From the NCBI GenBank assembly GCA_031277295.1, contig JAITMV010000091.1:1-48412 (forward strand): a stretch of 48,412 nt of DNA. The letters are read 5' to 3'. The position numbers and the translations under genes were made by a program. This document shows, one piece after another, positions 1 through 8,397 of the stretch. Position 1 is the first letter of the stretch. Every line of letters starts with the position of its first letter. The stretch comes from Burkholderiaceae bacterium. GTDB lineage: Bacteria; Pseudomonadota; Gammaproteobacteria; Burkholderiales; Burkholderiaceae_C. The notes below the pieces were generated by a model that saw only the letters and a program-made list of their open reading frames with translations, was not told where the DNA came from and ran no database searches.

Positions 1-2
1 AC

Positions 3-2492
3 AAAGCCATGCTCAGTGCGGGGCCTGATCAGCCTGATAGTGTTCTTGTCATTGAAAACGACCATAGCTTTGGCTCCGTTTTATCTCCTGAAAGCCCCTT
101 TTATCTGAGTCCGGAGGAGCTCAAGGCCGCACGCATTCAGACCGACTACCCACTCGGTACTTCGGCGGAGACTGGTGGTATTCGCCACACCCTCTTCAAT
201 CCCTACGTTCCGCCTGGTTTAGAGAAAGCAGAATATGGTTTCTCCGGCTATTGGGTTCGCGATCCCGTGGCCTTCACCAACGAATGGTCGCAGGGCGACT
301 CTCCCCTGCAAAAAGCTTTCACTACCTTGTTCGGTGGCGATCAGGGAGGACTACAAGCGCATGTAACTGAAAAAAACCAGTGGGGGATGCCGAGCAGTTC
401 AGGGGAAATAGATAGCAACGGTCAGCCGATACCGCAACCACCGTCGTATTTGACCTTGGCTGGGTACAAGTTTAGTTTGAAGCCATTCAATCATATGCAT
501 AGCGGTGTTCCTGATAACTGGAACAGCACAGCCAACTGGAACAGCACAGCCGGTGCGTATGGCAGCCTCGCAGCCAACGGCACCGGCATCAGAAAACTGG
601 ACTTTTCTCTTTTCGAGTTCTCGCAGTCGGAGAGTTTGGCCAACAAGGACGCGGTGTGGTTTGACCCGCAGTTCGGCTGGGCGACCGTTCATAACAACAG
701 GAAAGCCGATTTCCTGGACAAGCTCTTCCCGGTGCTCTTTGGCGGGACGATGAGCATCATGACTGGCGGTCTTCTGGGCGCGGCGTTCGCTGGCAGCAGT
801 AGCGCTCTTACTGGCGCTGCAATTGGCGCTGTATCCGGCGCGGTCGGCTCGGCGGCTACGCAGATGGCCGCTAACGACAAGATCAACTTCGGTGACATGC
901 TGCTGAGCGCGGTAAGCGCCGGTGTGAGCAGAGGCATCATGGACTCTGAATGGGTCAACGGCGCCAAAGGTCTGGGCCTGGACTTGGCCGGCACCGGCGG
1001 CACCGCCGCGGACATCATCACCCGCACCGTCGCCCACGCTGGCGTGCAAGGCGTTATCCAGGAGTTGACCGGCGGCAAGTTCAAAGACGGCGCCCTCCAA
1101 GGCGCCCTGGGCGCGTTGGCAAGCGAAGTCTCGGCTTCCATCAACAAGCAGATTGATGAGTTGGCCGTCATCGACCCCAACGCCGACTTCAACCTCAGCC
1201 CCGCCGACGTCAGCACTCTCAAAACACTCAGCCGCGCCGCCGGCAGCGCCATCCGCGCCCTGGGCAACCCGGACGACCCGGCAGCAGCACTTGCGAGTGA
1301 CTTCCTCAGCTCATTCATACCAGCGCCGCAGCCACTCAACCCGCTTGACCCCAACACCGCCCCAGCCGAACCGGGCGCTGACCCGCTGGGCGAGTTCATC
1401 GCCCAAAACCAGGAGGCTTGGGATCAGCGGGCAGCCGATCAGCCCAGCTTCGTGCGCGCAGGCGACTATGGCGGCTCGCTGGAGAACATTGCCCGCGCTC
1501 AGCTTGGGGCCGATGCCACCCAGCGCGAGATCAACAACTACGTCGGCCAACTCTTCGAGATCAACGGCATCACCGATGCGCGCACGATAGGCGCTGATTG
1601 GGACATCGTGCTACCCACGGCCAACACCCCCGCAGCCAGCACCGGCTTGAATGCCTATGCCCAGGACATCGCACAAGGCCAACGGATCACGCAAGCGGCG
1701 CAACAGGCGGCACAAGCTGCGCAACAGGCACAGGCGACACAACAAACCGTTGACCTATCGCCGACAATTGATAATGCGCGGCGGCTTGGGTTGATGGATA
1801 GCGATGCAGTGTCCACGGATACCACCGATCAGCCGCTGTATCTTAGTCAAGCCGAGATTGACAGCGAAAACTACCGACTCAACCAACGTGTTCCCATTAC
1901 AGTTGAGGGCGCCAGCAACCCATCGTCTGCAGGCAGCCTGTGGGACGGCTACCGGGACCGCATGGTAGAGCGAACAGGAAGTGCAATGTATGGGGACCCA
2001 CTACCAAACCCCATCAACAACAACCGATCCTTGACCGCCAATATTGGCGCGCTACTCGCAGATGCGCTAGATGAGTATCAACAAGATGTAAAGGAAGGGA
2101 TAATTTCGCCTTCTCAAAGCGCACTGAGACGCGCACAGAGAATGGCTGACCGTAATGTGGTGCCGCCTGGGACGCGAGTGTCGGGGAGTGGCGGTGCTGG
2201 AGTAAATAGTGGGAAGGTTATTATCGACAGCAAGATCGGCGGCCAACTTAAGGCTCGTGGATGGACGGAGCAAGAAGTGCAAGCCGTTGCCAATAGAAAT
2301 TCTGTCGGGGTAACGATGGATAATAGGTCCGCGGGGAAAACACCAGACGGATTACCGAGAAATGATTCCGCATCTGTATACGGCTCGAAGAATGGTTACA
2401 TTGTAGTAAATGATCGAACTGGTGAAGTTGTTCAAGTAAGTAGCAAAAATGATCCAAGCTGGATTCCTGATAGTCGAATTAATTGGAAGTAG
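3..2492 (+). CDS. C-terminal part of a large polymorphic/CDI-type toxin (hemagglutinin-like pre-toxin region, LysM-like segment, C-terminal colicin E5-type tRNA ribonuclease domain); 5' end outside the window
   Basis: Frame is open to the left edge. Alanine/glycine-rich hemagglutinin-like segment (LLGAAFAGSSSALTGAAIGAVSGAVGSAATQMAA...GGKFKDGALQGALGALASE). LysM-like segment (GDYGGSLENIARAQLGADATQREINNYVGQLFEINGI). C-terminus IDSKIGGQLKARGWTEQEVQAVANRNSVGVTMDNRSAGKTPDGLPRNDSASVYGSKNGYIVVNDRTGEVVQVSSKNDPSWIPDSRINWK closely resembles the colicin E5 nuclease domain. Confidence 0.88.
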   Translation, partial: KAMLSAGPDQPDSVLVIENDHSFGSVLSPESPFYLSPEELKAARIQTDYPLGTSAETGGIRHTLFNPYVPPGLEKAEYGFSGYWVRDPVAFTNEWSQGDSPLQKAFTTLFGGDQGGLQAHVTEKNQWGMPSSSGEIDSNGQPIPQPPSYLTLAGYKFSLKPFNHMHSGVPDNWNSTANWNSTAGAYGSLAANGTGIRKLDFSLFEFSQSESLANKDAVWFDPQFGWATVHNNRKADFLDKLFPVLFGGTMSIMTGGLLGAAFAGSSSALTGAAIGAVSGAVGSAATQMAANDKINFGDMLLSAVSAGVSRGIMDSEWVNGAKGLGLDLAGTGGTAADIITRTVAHAGVQGVIQELTGGKFKDGALQGALGALASEVSASINKQIDELAVIDPNADFNLSPADVSTLKTLSRAAGSAIRALGNPDDPAAALASDFLSSFIPAPQPLNPLDPNTAPAEPGADPLGEFIAQNQEAWDQRAADQPSFVRAGDYGGSLENIARAQLGADATQREINNYVGQLFEINGITDARTIGADWDIVLPTANTPAASTGLNAYAQDIAQGQRITQAAQQAAQAAQQAQATQQTVDLSPTIDNARRLGLMDSDAVSTDTTDQPLYLSQAEIDSENYRLNQRVPITVEGASNPSSAGSLWDGYRDRMVERTGSAMYGDPLPNPINNNRSLTANIGALLADALDEYQQDVKEGIISPSQSALRRAQRMADRNVVPPGTRVSGSGGAGVNSGKVIIDSKIGGQLKARGWTEQEVQAVANRNSVGVTMDNRSAGKTPDGLPRNDSASVYGSKNGYIVVNDRTGEVVQVSSKNDPSWIPDSRINWK

Positions 2493-2497
2493 TTGAA

Positions 2498-2827
2498 ATG
2501 AAAATTGATCCTCAGCGCCGTTACGATTCTTCGGACGACTTTTTTCTGCTCGAAGGAAGCATTGTAATGAAACTAACTGCTGATGCGGCAATCGCGATTT
2601 GTGAGCAAGCCAGTCGGCGTGGTTATGTTATCACTCGAATTGAAGGGGGGATTTGGCATTTTCCCGGATTTGAAGCAAGGCTCGATTGCATTTGGGATGG
2701 GGTTGATCTCCCCGTTGGTATTCGTGCGGCAGAAAAAAATAATCTAGCTGCAATCGAATTCATTCGCTCAGAGAGAAAAATGCATGATGTTTTTATTGTG
2801 ACATCTCCAAAAATAATAGCCCGGTAG
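2498..2827 (+). CDS. Colicin E5-type immunity protein (cognate CdiI); start could be 2483, 2498 or 2567
   Basis: Directly downstream of the E5-like toxin. MKLTADAAIAICEQASRRGYVITRIEGGIWHFPGFEARLDCIW...NNLAAIEFIRSERKMHDVFIVT resembles ImmE5 (MKLSPKAAIEVCNEAAKKG...GGHW..PGF). Confidence 0.82.
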   Translation: MKIDPQRRYDSSDDFFLLEGSIVMKLTADAAIAICEQASRRGYVITRIEGGIWHFPGFEARLDCIWDGVDLPVGIRAAEKNNLAAIEFIRSERKMHDVFIVTSPKIIAR

Positions 2828-2906
2828 GTTGGGTTGAGCTATAGCGAAACCCAACAATCGGATGGATCACAAACGTTGGGCATCGTTACACTCAGCCCAA
2901 CCTACC
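2823..2906. repeat. Palindromic repeat, GGTAGG family copy 1
   Basis: GGTAGGTTGGGTTGAG...CTCAGCCCAACCTACC, 15/16 inverted match; overlaps the immunity stop codon. Confidence 0.85.
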
Positions 2907-2908
2907 GC

Positions 2909-3111
2909 GCTGAACAGGCAAAGATATTAGGTTACGATAAACTAGTGAAAGACCCCCCATTTAATTCCCACAGCCAAAAAGATTTACCAATGGAAGGAGT
3001 TTTATAACCCCAGATGTTGACCAACATATTGGCGGGGCTTGAAAAGGGTTTGATAGAAACGGCAATCGAACTGGAACTTATGACGTCAATATGAATTGGA
3101 TAGGAAAATGA
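2909..3111 (+). pseudogene. Decayed orphan polymorphic-toxin C-terminal fragment
   Basis: Reads AEQAKILGYDKLVKDPPFNSHSQK, then after a frameshift NGRSFITPDVDQHIGGA-stop-KGFDRNGNRTGTYDVNMNWIGK-stop. The typical toxin C-terminal motif ITPDVDxHxGGxWKxFDRNGNRxGTYD is broken by one frameshift and a W(TGG) to TGA change at 3040-3042. Confidence 0.85.
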
Positions 3112-3548
3112 AATTTAGCATCCGCTCAATAAAAGAAGATGATTCATCATCAAAATGTGAAATTGTTATTGGAAGCTTCAAAGAGATTACTCCTCTTTTT
3201 ACTGATCTCTGGGATGTTCATCTCTATAAATCTCAATGGAATAAGGCGCTCAGTTCTTTGGTGAACGGTACGGTACAGCGATGCATGCTTGTAACTGACA
3301 TACGTCCACCTAATATCAGCGCAGGTATCGTTTTTTGGGTTTTGTTTAAAGAGGGCGGTGATATTTTCTTTCAGCAACGATTTTTGCGAGAACGCAACGC
3401 ATCACTCATTAATTCGCCTCTTGATATTGAGAAGTATATTGCACCACGCGTGCAAGGCACTCCAGAAGAGCATGCAATGGTTTCTGAATGGCAATTATCT
3501 ATTGAAGATGTATGCCATTTTATAAAATGCTTTGATGAAGCCCGGTAG
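3108..3548 (+). CDS. CdiI_4-like orphan immunity protein
   Basis: MKFSIRSIKEDD...YKSQWNKALSSLVNG...VFWVLFKEGGDIFFQQRF...EEHAMVSEWQLSIEDVCHFI fits the CdiI_4-type pattern. Start ATG overlaps the TGA of the decayed toxin frame (ATGA), so 3108 is preferred to 3096. Confidence 0.7.
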   Translation: MKFSIRSIKEDDSSSKCEIVIGSFKEITPLFTDLWDVHLYKSQWNKALSSLVNGTVQRCMLVTDIRPPNISAGIVFWVLFKEGGDIFFQQRFLRERNASLINSPLDIEKYIAPRVQGTPEEHAMVSEWQLSIEDVCHFIKCFDEAR

Positions 3549-3624
3549 GCTGGGATAAAGCGTAGCCTAATCCCAGCATCCACCGCCTGAAGCTGGGATT
3601 ACGTTTCACTCCATCCCAGCTTAC
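3544..3624. repeat. Palindromic repeat, GGTAGG family copy 2
   Basis: GTAGGCTGGGAT...ATCCCAGCTTAC inverted arms, 11/12; overlaps the stop codon of the CdiI_4-like gene. Confidence 0.8.
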
Positions 3625-3816
3625 TTCGCTGCATTCATCACCCATCCCAACATTAATCCACCACTCAAAGGAGAAAGACAACACCACAAATCTCAACAAC
3701 CACCCAACCTCGCTGGCGCTCAGCCCGGTTTATTGCATTATTGCAAAAGCAGGGCAAACGCAGGCAAGCAACCGGGTATCCCAATCTCATTTTTAAAATC
3801 CTGAAAGGAAATCAAT

Positions 3817-4476
3817 ATGAACAAAATCACACAATTAGCAACCGCAACGCTTTACGCTCTGGCCTTGACGGCATGTGGCGGGGGTGATGATGGCGACGGC
3901 GGCGACGGTAATGTCGGTAATGAAAACCCATCCCCATCCATTGCGGCATGTTTTTCGGCGCCTAAGGCGGTCAGCTACGATATTGCATCGTCGAACCCTG
4001 ATAAGCATCCTATCCATTATGCCATTGAAACCGGAACTTTCAATAATCTACCCACTACGATAGAAAAGACATTTTATAAAGATGATAATTACCTCACTGA
4101 ATACTGGCAAACCACTAGCAACGCTGTCGCTTTGGTTGCTATTGGGGTTAATGAGATTATATCTGCAAATAAGCAGCCGATAGTTAGTTTTCCGCTCGAT
4201 ATGCAGCCAGGCCAATCGGTTGATTACCTCATCGTGACAGACGATCCTTCTGTCATGACTTTTGTGGGATTTCAAACATTGACTCTGAACGGTAGGACGT
4301 TTGCCAATACTTGTCATTTCAAGATATCAAATGTTCCGGATACCGGGTCGATTCAGGTACCATTTACCCATACATGGTATGCGCCCGGCTATGGCTCTGT
4401 GAAGCAGGCGGATGATTCAGAGACAGGTTTTCAGGATGGAGCAGGGACAGGCTTTCAATATGCCGGTGGGCTTTGA
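3817..4476 (+). CDS. Putative lipoprotein of unknown function
   Basis: Signal peptide with lipobox (LALTAC|GGG), Gly/Asp-rich linker, preceded by GAAAGGAA Shine-Dalgarno-like sequence. Confidence 0.75.
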   Translation: MNKITQLATATLYALALTACGGGDDGDGGDGNVGNENPSPSIAACFSAPKAVSYDIASSNPDKHPIHYAIETGTFNNLPTTIEKTFYKDDNYLTEYWQTTSNAVALVAIGVNEIISANKQPIVSFPLDMQPGQSVDYLIVTDDPSVMTFVGFQTLTLNGRTFANTCHFKISNVPDTGSIQVPFTHTWYAPGYGSVKQADDSETGFQDGAGTGFQYAGGL

Positions 4477-4551
4477 GGTGTCTCTGATTGGATTCGCCTA
4501 AGCCATCCAATTGCGTACATTTTGAAAATCTATTACAAATCCATGAGTTAC

Positions 4552-4599
4552 CCTAGAAACGGTAGTTGAACGCGCCCGAGGCTGGTCTGCTCGGGCGCG
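4552..4599. repeat. Partial copy (29 bp identical) of the 11869-12103 element end, ending in a perfect 10-bp hairpin
   Basis: CCTAGAAACGGTAGTTGAACGCGCCCGAG identical to 11869-11897; CGCGCCCGAG-GCTGGTCTG-CTCGGGCGCG hairpin at 4571-4599. Confidence 0.8.
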
Positions 4600-4606
4600 C
4601 AGGACC

Positions 4607-4687
4607 GCAGGCTGGGATGAAGCCTAGCGTAATCCCAGCTTCAAGCAGTGAATGTTGGGATTTCGTTTCACTCCGTCCCAGCCTACC
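4607..4687. repeat. Palindromic repeat, GGTAGG family copy 3
   Basis: GCAGGCTGGGATGAAGCCTAGCGTAATCCCAGC...GTTTCACTCCGTCCCAGCCTACC; close to copy 2 (GTAGGCTGGGATAAAGCGTAGCCTAATCCCAGC). Confidence 0.8.
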
Positions 4688-4789
4688 GTGCTCAAACAGG
4701 ACACGAGGTTACGTCGGATTAAGGACAAAAGTCCGGACTAACCTAATAATCTGCCGCGCTTTTAACCGAGCGGCAGTGACCTCTCTCAT

Positions 4790-6457
4790 TTACCGCAACT
4801 CGCGCCGCAGCACTTTGCCGACCGGGGTCTTGGGTAGCTCGGAGCGGAACTCGATGAGGCGCGGGCGCTTGTAGCCGGTAAGTTTGTCGTGGCAGAAGGC
4901 GCGCACCGCTTCTTCGGTGACCGCGGCGTCTTTGGTGACGACAACCAGCTTGACCGCTTCACCCATTTTTTCGTCGGGTACGCCGACGGCGGCCACTTCG
5001 AGCACGCCGGGCATGGCGGCGACCACGTCTTCGATTTCGTTCGGGTAGACATTGAAGCCACTGACCAGGATCATGTCTTTCTTGCGGTCGACGATGCGGG
5101 TAAAACCGCGCTCGTCCATGATGCCGATGTCGCCTGACTTGAAATAACCGTCGGGCAGCATGACGCGGTCGGTTTCATCGGGTCGTTGCCAGTAGCCGGC
5201 CATGACCTGCGGGCCTTTAATGGCAAGCTCACCTGGCTGACCCAGCGGCACTTCGTTGCCTTGTTCGTCTACGATCTTGATGTAAGTGCTGGGCAGCGGC
5301 AGGCCGATGGAGCCGTTGAATGCCTTGGATGTGACCGGATTGCAGGTCACCGACGGGCTGGTTTCCGACAGGCCGTAGCCCTCGCAGATCGGGCAGCCGG
5401 TCTTTTCCAACCACAGCTTGGCGACCGCGCCTTGCACCGCCATGCCGCCGCCGACCGATACCTTCAGGTGACTCCAATCGACGGTGTTGAAGCCAGGATG
5501 ATGCGCCATGCCGTTGAACATGGTGTTCACGGACGGAAAACTGTGGAATATCTGCTTGGACAAGTCCTTGAATACCGATGGCAGATCGCGCGGATTGGGG
5601 ATCAGGATCGATTTGCCGCCAGTGCGCAAGGGCAGCATCATGCATACCGTGAAGGCGAAAATGTGGTACAGCGGCAGCGCGCAGATGCTGGTGGGCTGCT
5701 CGCCGTCGGGCACTTGGTGCATCGCTGGCTTGTCCCAGGCTTCCGATTGCAGCACGTTGGCAATCAGATTGCGGTGCAGCAGCATCGCGCCCTTGCTGAC
5801 GCCGGTGGTGCCGCCGGTGTATTGCAGTACGGCGATGTCGTCCGGGCCGATGGCGGGCGCGCGCAGCCTCAGGCCTCGGCCCTTGGCGACGGCGGCGTTG
5901 TAGCGCACCGCGCCGGGCAGGTGGTAGTTGGGCACCAGCTTCTTGACCTTGCGCACGACATAGTTGACGATCATGCCCTTCAAAAAGCCGAGCCGGTCGC
6001 CCATCGATGCCAGCACGACGTGCTTGACCAGTGTCTTAGCGATGCACTTTTGCAGCGTGGCGGCGAAGTTCTCGATGATGACGATGGCCTTGGCGCCGCT
6101 GTCTTTGAGCTGGTGTTCCAACTCGCGCGCCGTGTACAACGGGTTGACGTTGACCGCCACGTAGCCGGCGCGCAGGATGGCGGCCACCGTCGCCGGGTAC
6201 TGGGGCATGTTGGGCATCATGATCGCCACCCGGTCGCCGCGCTCCAGGCCCAGGCTTTGCAAATAGGCGGCCAGCGCGCGGCTTTGCGCGTCGGTGTCTG
6301 CGTAGCTGAAGTCCTGGCCCATGAAGCTGTAGGCGGCGCGGTCGGCGTATTTGCCGAAACTCTCCTCCAGCAGCGCCACCAGCGAAGGATATTGCCCAGG
6401 GTCGATGTCGGCCGCAACGCCTTCAGGGTAGCTGGCCAGCCAGATGCGCTCAGTCAT
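4790..6457 (-). CDS. fadD: Long-chain-fatty-acid--CoA ligase
   Basis: AMP-binding motifs LQYTGGTTGVSKGAML, YGLSETSPSV, GWFKSGD-like YFKSGDIGIMDERGF, KDMILVSGFNVYPNEIEDVV. Confidence 0.93.
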   Translation of the reverse strand: MTERIWLASYPEGVAADIDPGQYPSLVALLEESFGKYADRAAYSFMGQDFSYADTDAQSRALAAYLQSLGLERGDRVAIMMPNMPQYPATVAAILRAGYVAVNVNPLYTARELEHQLKDSGAKAIVIIENFAATLQKCIAKTLVKHVVLASMGDRLGFLKGMIVNYVVRKVKKLVPNYHLPGAVRYNAAVAKGRGLRLRAPAIGPDDIAVLQYTGGTTGVSKGAMLLHRNLIANVLQSEAWDKPAMHQVPDGEQPTSICALPLYHIFAFTVCMMLPLRTGGKSILIPNPRDLPSVFKDLSKQIFHSFPSVNTMFNGMAHHPGFNTVDWSHLKVSVGGGMAVQGAVAKLWLEKTGCPICEGYGLSETSPSVTCNPVTSKAFNGSIGLPLPSTYIKIVDEQGNEVPLGQPGELAIKGPQVMAGYWQRPDETDRVMLPDGYFKSGDIGIMDERGFTRIVDRKKDMILVSGFNVYPNEIEDVVAAMPGVLEVAAVGVPDEKMGEAVKLVVVTKDAAVTEEAVRAFCHDKLTGYKRPRLIEFRSELPKTPVGKVLRRELR

Positions 6458-6496
6458 GGATGCGTCCCCCTCTTTGCCGTTTGGCGCCGCTTTCAG

Positions 6497-6578
6497 GTAG
6501 GGCGGGGTTTACCCCGCCACCTCGTCAGTTCATGTCCGTTAGTTTGGGCAGTGGCGAGGTTTTTACCCCGCCCTACCG
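6497..6578. repeat. Palindromic repeat, GGTAGG family copy 4
   Basis: Perfect 13-bp inverted arms GGTAGGGCGGGGT...ACCCCGCCCTACC between pntB and fadD. Confidence 0.85.
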
Positions 6579-6588
6579 CCAAACGCCC

Positions 6589-8004
6589 CTACTCAATCGC
6601 CTTGGTGATGTCTTCGACCACCTTTTTGGCGTCGCCGAATACCATCATGGTTTTGTCCATGTAAAACAACTCGTTGTCCAGCCCGGCGTAACCGGCGGCC
6701 ATGGAGCGCTTGTTGACGATCACGGTTTTGGCTTTGTACGCCTCCAGAATCGGCATGCCGTAAATCGGGCTGCCCTTGGTATGCGCGGCGGGGTTGACGA
6801 CGTCGTTGGCGCCCAGGATGATGGCCACGTCGGCCTGGCCGAATTCGCTGTTGATGTCTTCCATCTCGAACACCTGGTCGTAGGCCACCTCTGCCTCGGC
6901 CAGCAGCACGTTCATGTGGCCCGGCATACGCCCGGCCACCGGGTGGATGGCGTATTTGACGTCGACGCCTCTTTCGGTCAGCTTGGCCGCCATTTCCTTG
7001 ACCGCGTGCTGCGCCCGCGCCACCGCCAGGCCGTAGCCGGGCACGATGATGACGGTCTCGGCGTTGCCCAACACGAAGGCCGCGTCGTCGGCGCTGCCGC
7101 TTTTGACCGGGCGTTGTTCCTTGGCTCCGCTGGTGACGTCGCCCCCTTCTCCACCGAAGCCGCCCAGAATGACGCTGAAGAACGAGCGGTTCATGGCCTT
7201 GCACATGATGTAGCTCAGGATCGCGCCCGAACTGCCGACCAGCGAACCAGCAATGATGAGCATGCTGTTGTCCAGGCTGAAGCCGATGCCGGCTGCCGCC
7301 CAGCCGGAATAACTGTTGAGCATCGACACCACCACCGGCATGTCGGCCCCGCCGATGGGGATGATGAGCGTCACACCGATGATGAAGCCCAGCGCGCACA
7401 CCAGTCCGAACGCCACCGATCCCTGCATTTGCCAGAATCCGGCCACGCACAGCAGCGCCACGATGCCCAGCGTCAAGTTGATCCAGTGCTGACCGGCAAA
7501 GACCACCGGCGCGCCTTGAAATAGCCGAAACTTGGATTTGCCCGACAGTTTGCCCCAGGCGATGACCGAGCCGCTGAACGTGACCGCACCGATAAACGCG
7601 CCCAGCGCCAATTCGACGCGGTTGCCGTTCGGGATGTAGCCGCCCTCGTGACCGAACGCCGCCGGCTCAGCCACGGCGGCGACGGCGATGAGCACCGCCG
7701 CCAAGCCGATCATGCTGTGGAAGAACGCCACCAATTCGGGCATCTTGGTCATTTCGACCGTCTTGGCGCGCCAAGCGCCGTAGCCGCCGCCCACCACCAG
7801 GCCCAGCAGCACCCAAAGCAGTCCCGCGCCGGAGCCGGACAGCTTGATGATCAGCGCCGCCGTGGTCAGCACGGCAATCGCCATGCCGGTCATGCCGAAG
7901 ATGTTGCCGCGGATCGACGTGGTGGGGTGCGACAGGCCCTTGAGCGCCTGAATGAAGCACACGCTGGCGATCAGGTACAGCAGCGTGACGAGGTCCATGC
8001 TCAT
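6589..8004 (-). CDS. pntB: NAD(P) transhydrogenase subunit beta
   Basis: Typical PntB: ALKGLSHPTTSIRGNIFGMTGMAIA, IPIGGADMPVVVSMLNSYSGWAAAGIGF, VIIVPGYGLAVARAQHAVKEM, KRSMAAGYAGLDNELFY. Confidence 0.97.
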   Translation of the reverse strand: MSMDLVTLLYLIASVCFIQALKGLSHPTTSIRGNIFGMTGMAIAVLTTAALIIKLSGSGAGLLWVLLGLVVGGGYGAWRAKTVEMTKMPELVAFFHSMIGLAAVLIAVAAVAEPAAFGHEGGYIPNGNRVELALGAFIGAVTFSGSVIAWGKLSGKSKFRLFQGAPVVFAGQHWINLTLGIVALLCVAGFWQMQGSVAFGLVCALGFIIGVTLIIPIGGADMPVVVSMLNSYSGWAAAGIGFSLDNSMLIIAGSLVGSSGAILSYIMCKAMNRSFFSVILGGFGGEGGDVTSGAKEQRPVKSGSADDAAFVLGNAETVIIVPGYGLAVARAQHAVKEMAAKLTERGVDVKYAIHPVAGRMPGHMNVLLAEAEVAYDQVFEMEDINSEFGQADVAIILGANDVVNPAAHTKGSPIYGMPILEAYKAKTVIVNKRSMAAGYAGLDNELFYMDKTMMVFGDAKKVVEDITKAIE

Positions 8005-8019
8005 ATCCGTTGCTCCTTC

Positions 8020-8349
8020 TTATTTGCCCGCTGGCTGAGCTTTGTCGGTGGGCGCGGGGCGCTCTTTTTTCTTGAACATTTCAAGCATTCTGCGCGTGAC
8101 CAAAAAGCCGCCGAAGATGTTCACCGCCGCCAGCGCCACCGCAATCACGCCCATGGCCTTGGCGAAACCGCTTTCGGTCAGCGCGGCAGCCAGCATGGCG
8201 CCGACGATGACGATGGCTGAAATGGCGTTGGTCACCGCCATCAACGGCGTGTGCAGCGCTGGCGTGACGGTCCAGACCACGTGGTAGCCGACGTAGATGG
8301 CCAGCACGAAGATGATGAGGTAGAGAATGATCGGTGAGATGGCTTCCAT
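8020..8349 (-). CDS. pntAB: NAD(P) transhydrogenase subunit alpha, membrane part (PntAB)
   Basis: SPIILYLIIFVLAIYVGYHVVWTVTPALHTPLMAVTNAISAIVIVGAM, characteristic PntA C-terminal membrane domain. Confidence 0.94.
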   Translation of the reverse strand: MEAISPIILYLIIFVLAIYVGYHVVWTVTPALHTPLMAVTNAISAIVIVGAMLAAALTESGFAKAMGVIAVALAAVNIFGGFLVTRRMLEMFKKKERPAPTDKAQPAGK

Positions 8350-8397
8350 GGGGGGCTTTCGTGCGTTTGAGGTTTCGTGCGTAGCGCGCTAAAAAAA

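Noticed and set aside
5186-6664. 492-aa plus-strand ORF opposite fadD
   Set aside because: Antisense shadow ORF in GC-rich coding DNA; low-complexity His/Arg/Ala-rich translation, while the minus strand encodes an unmistakable FadD.
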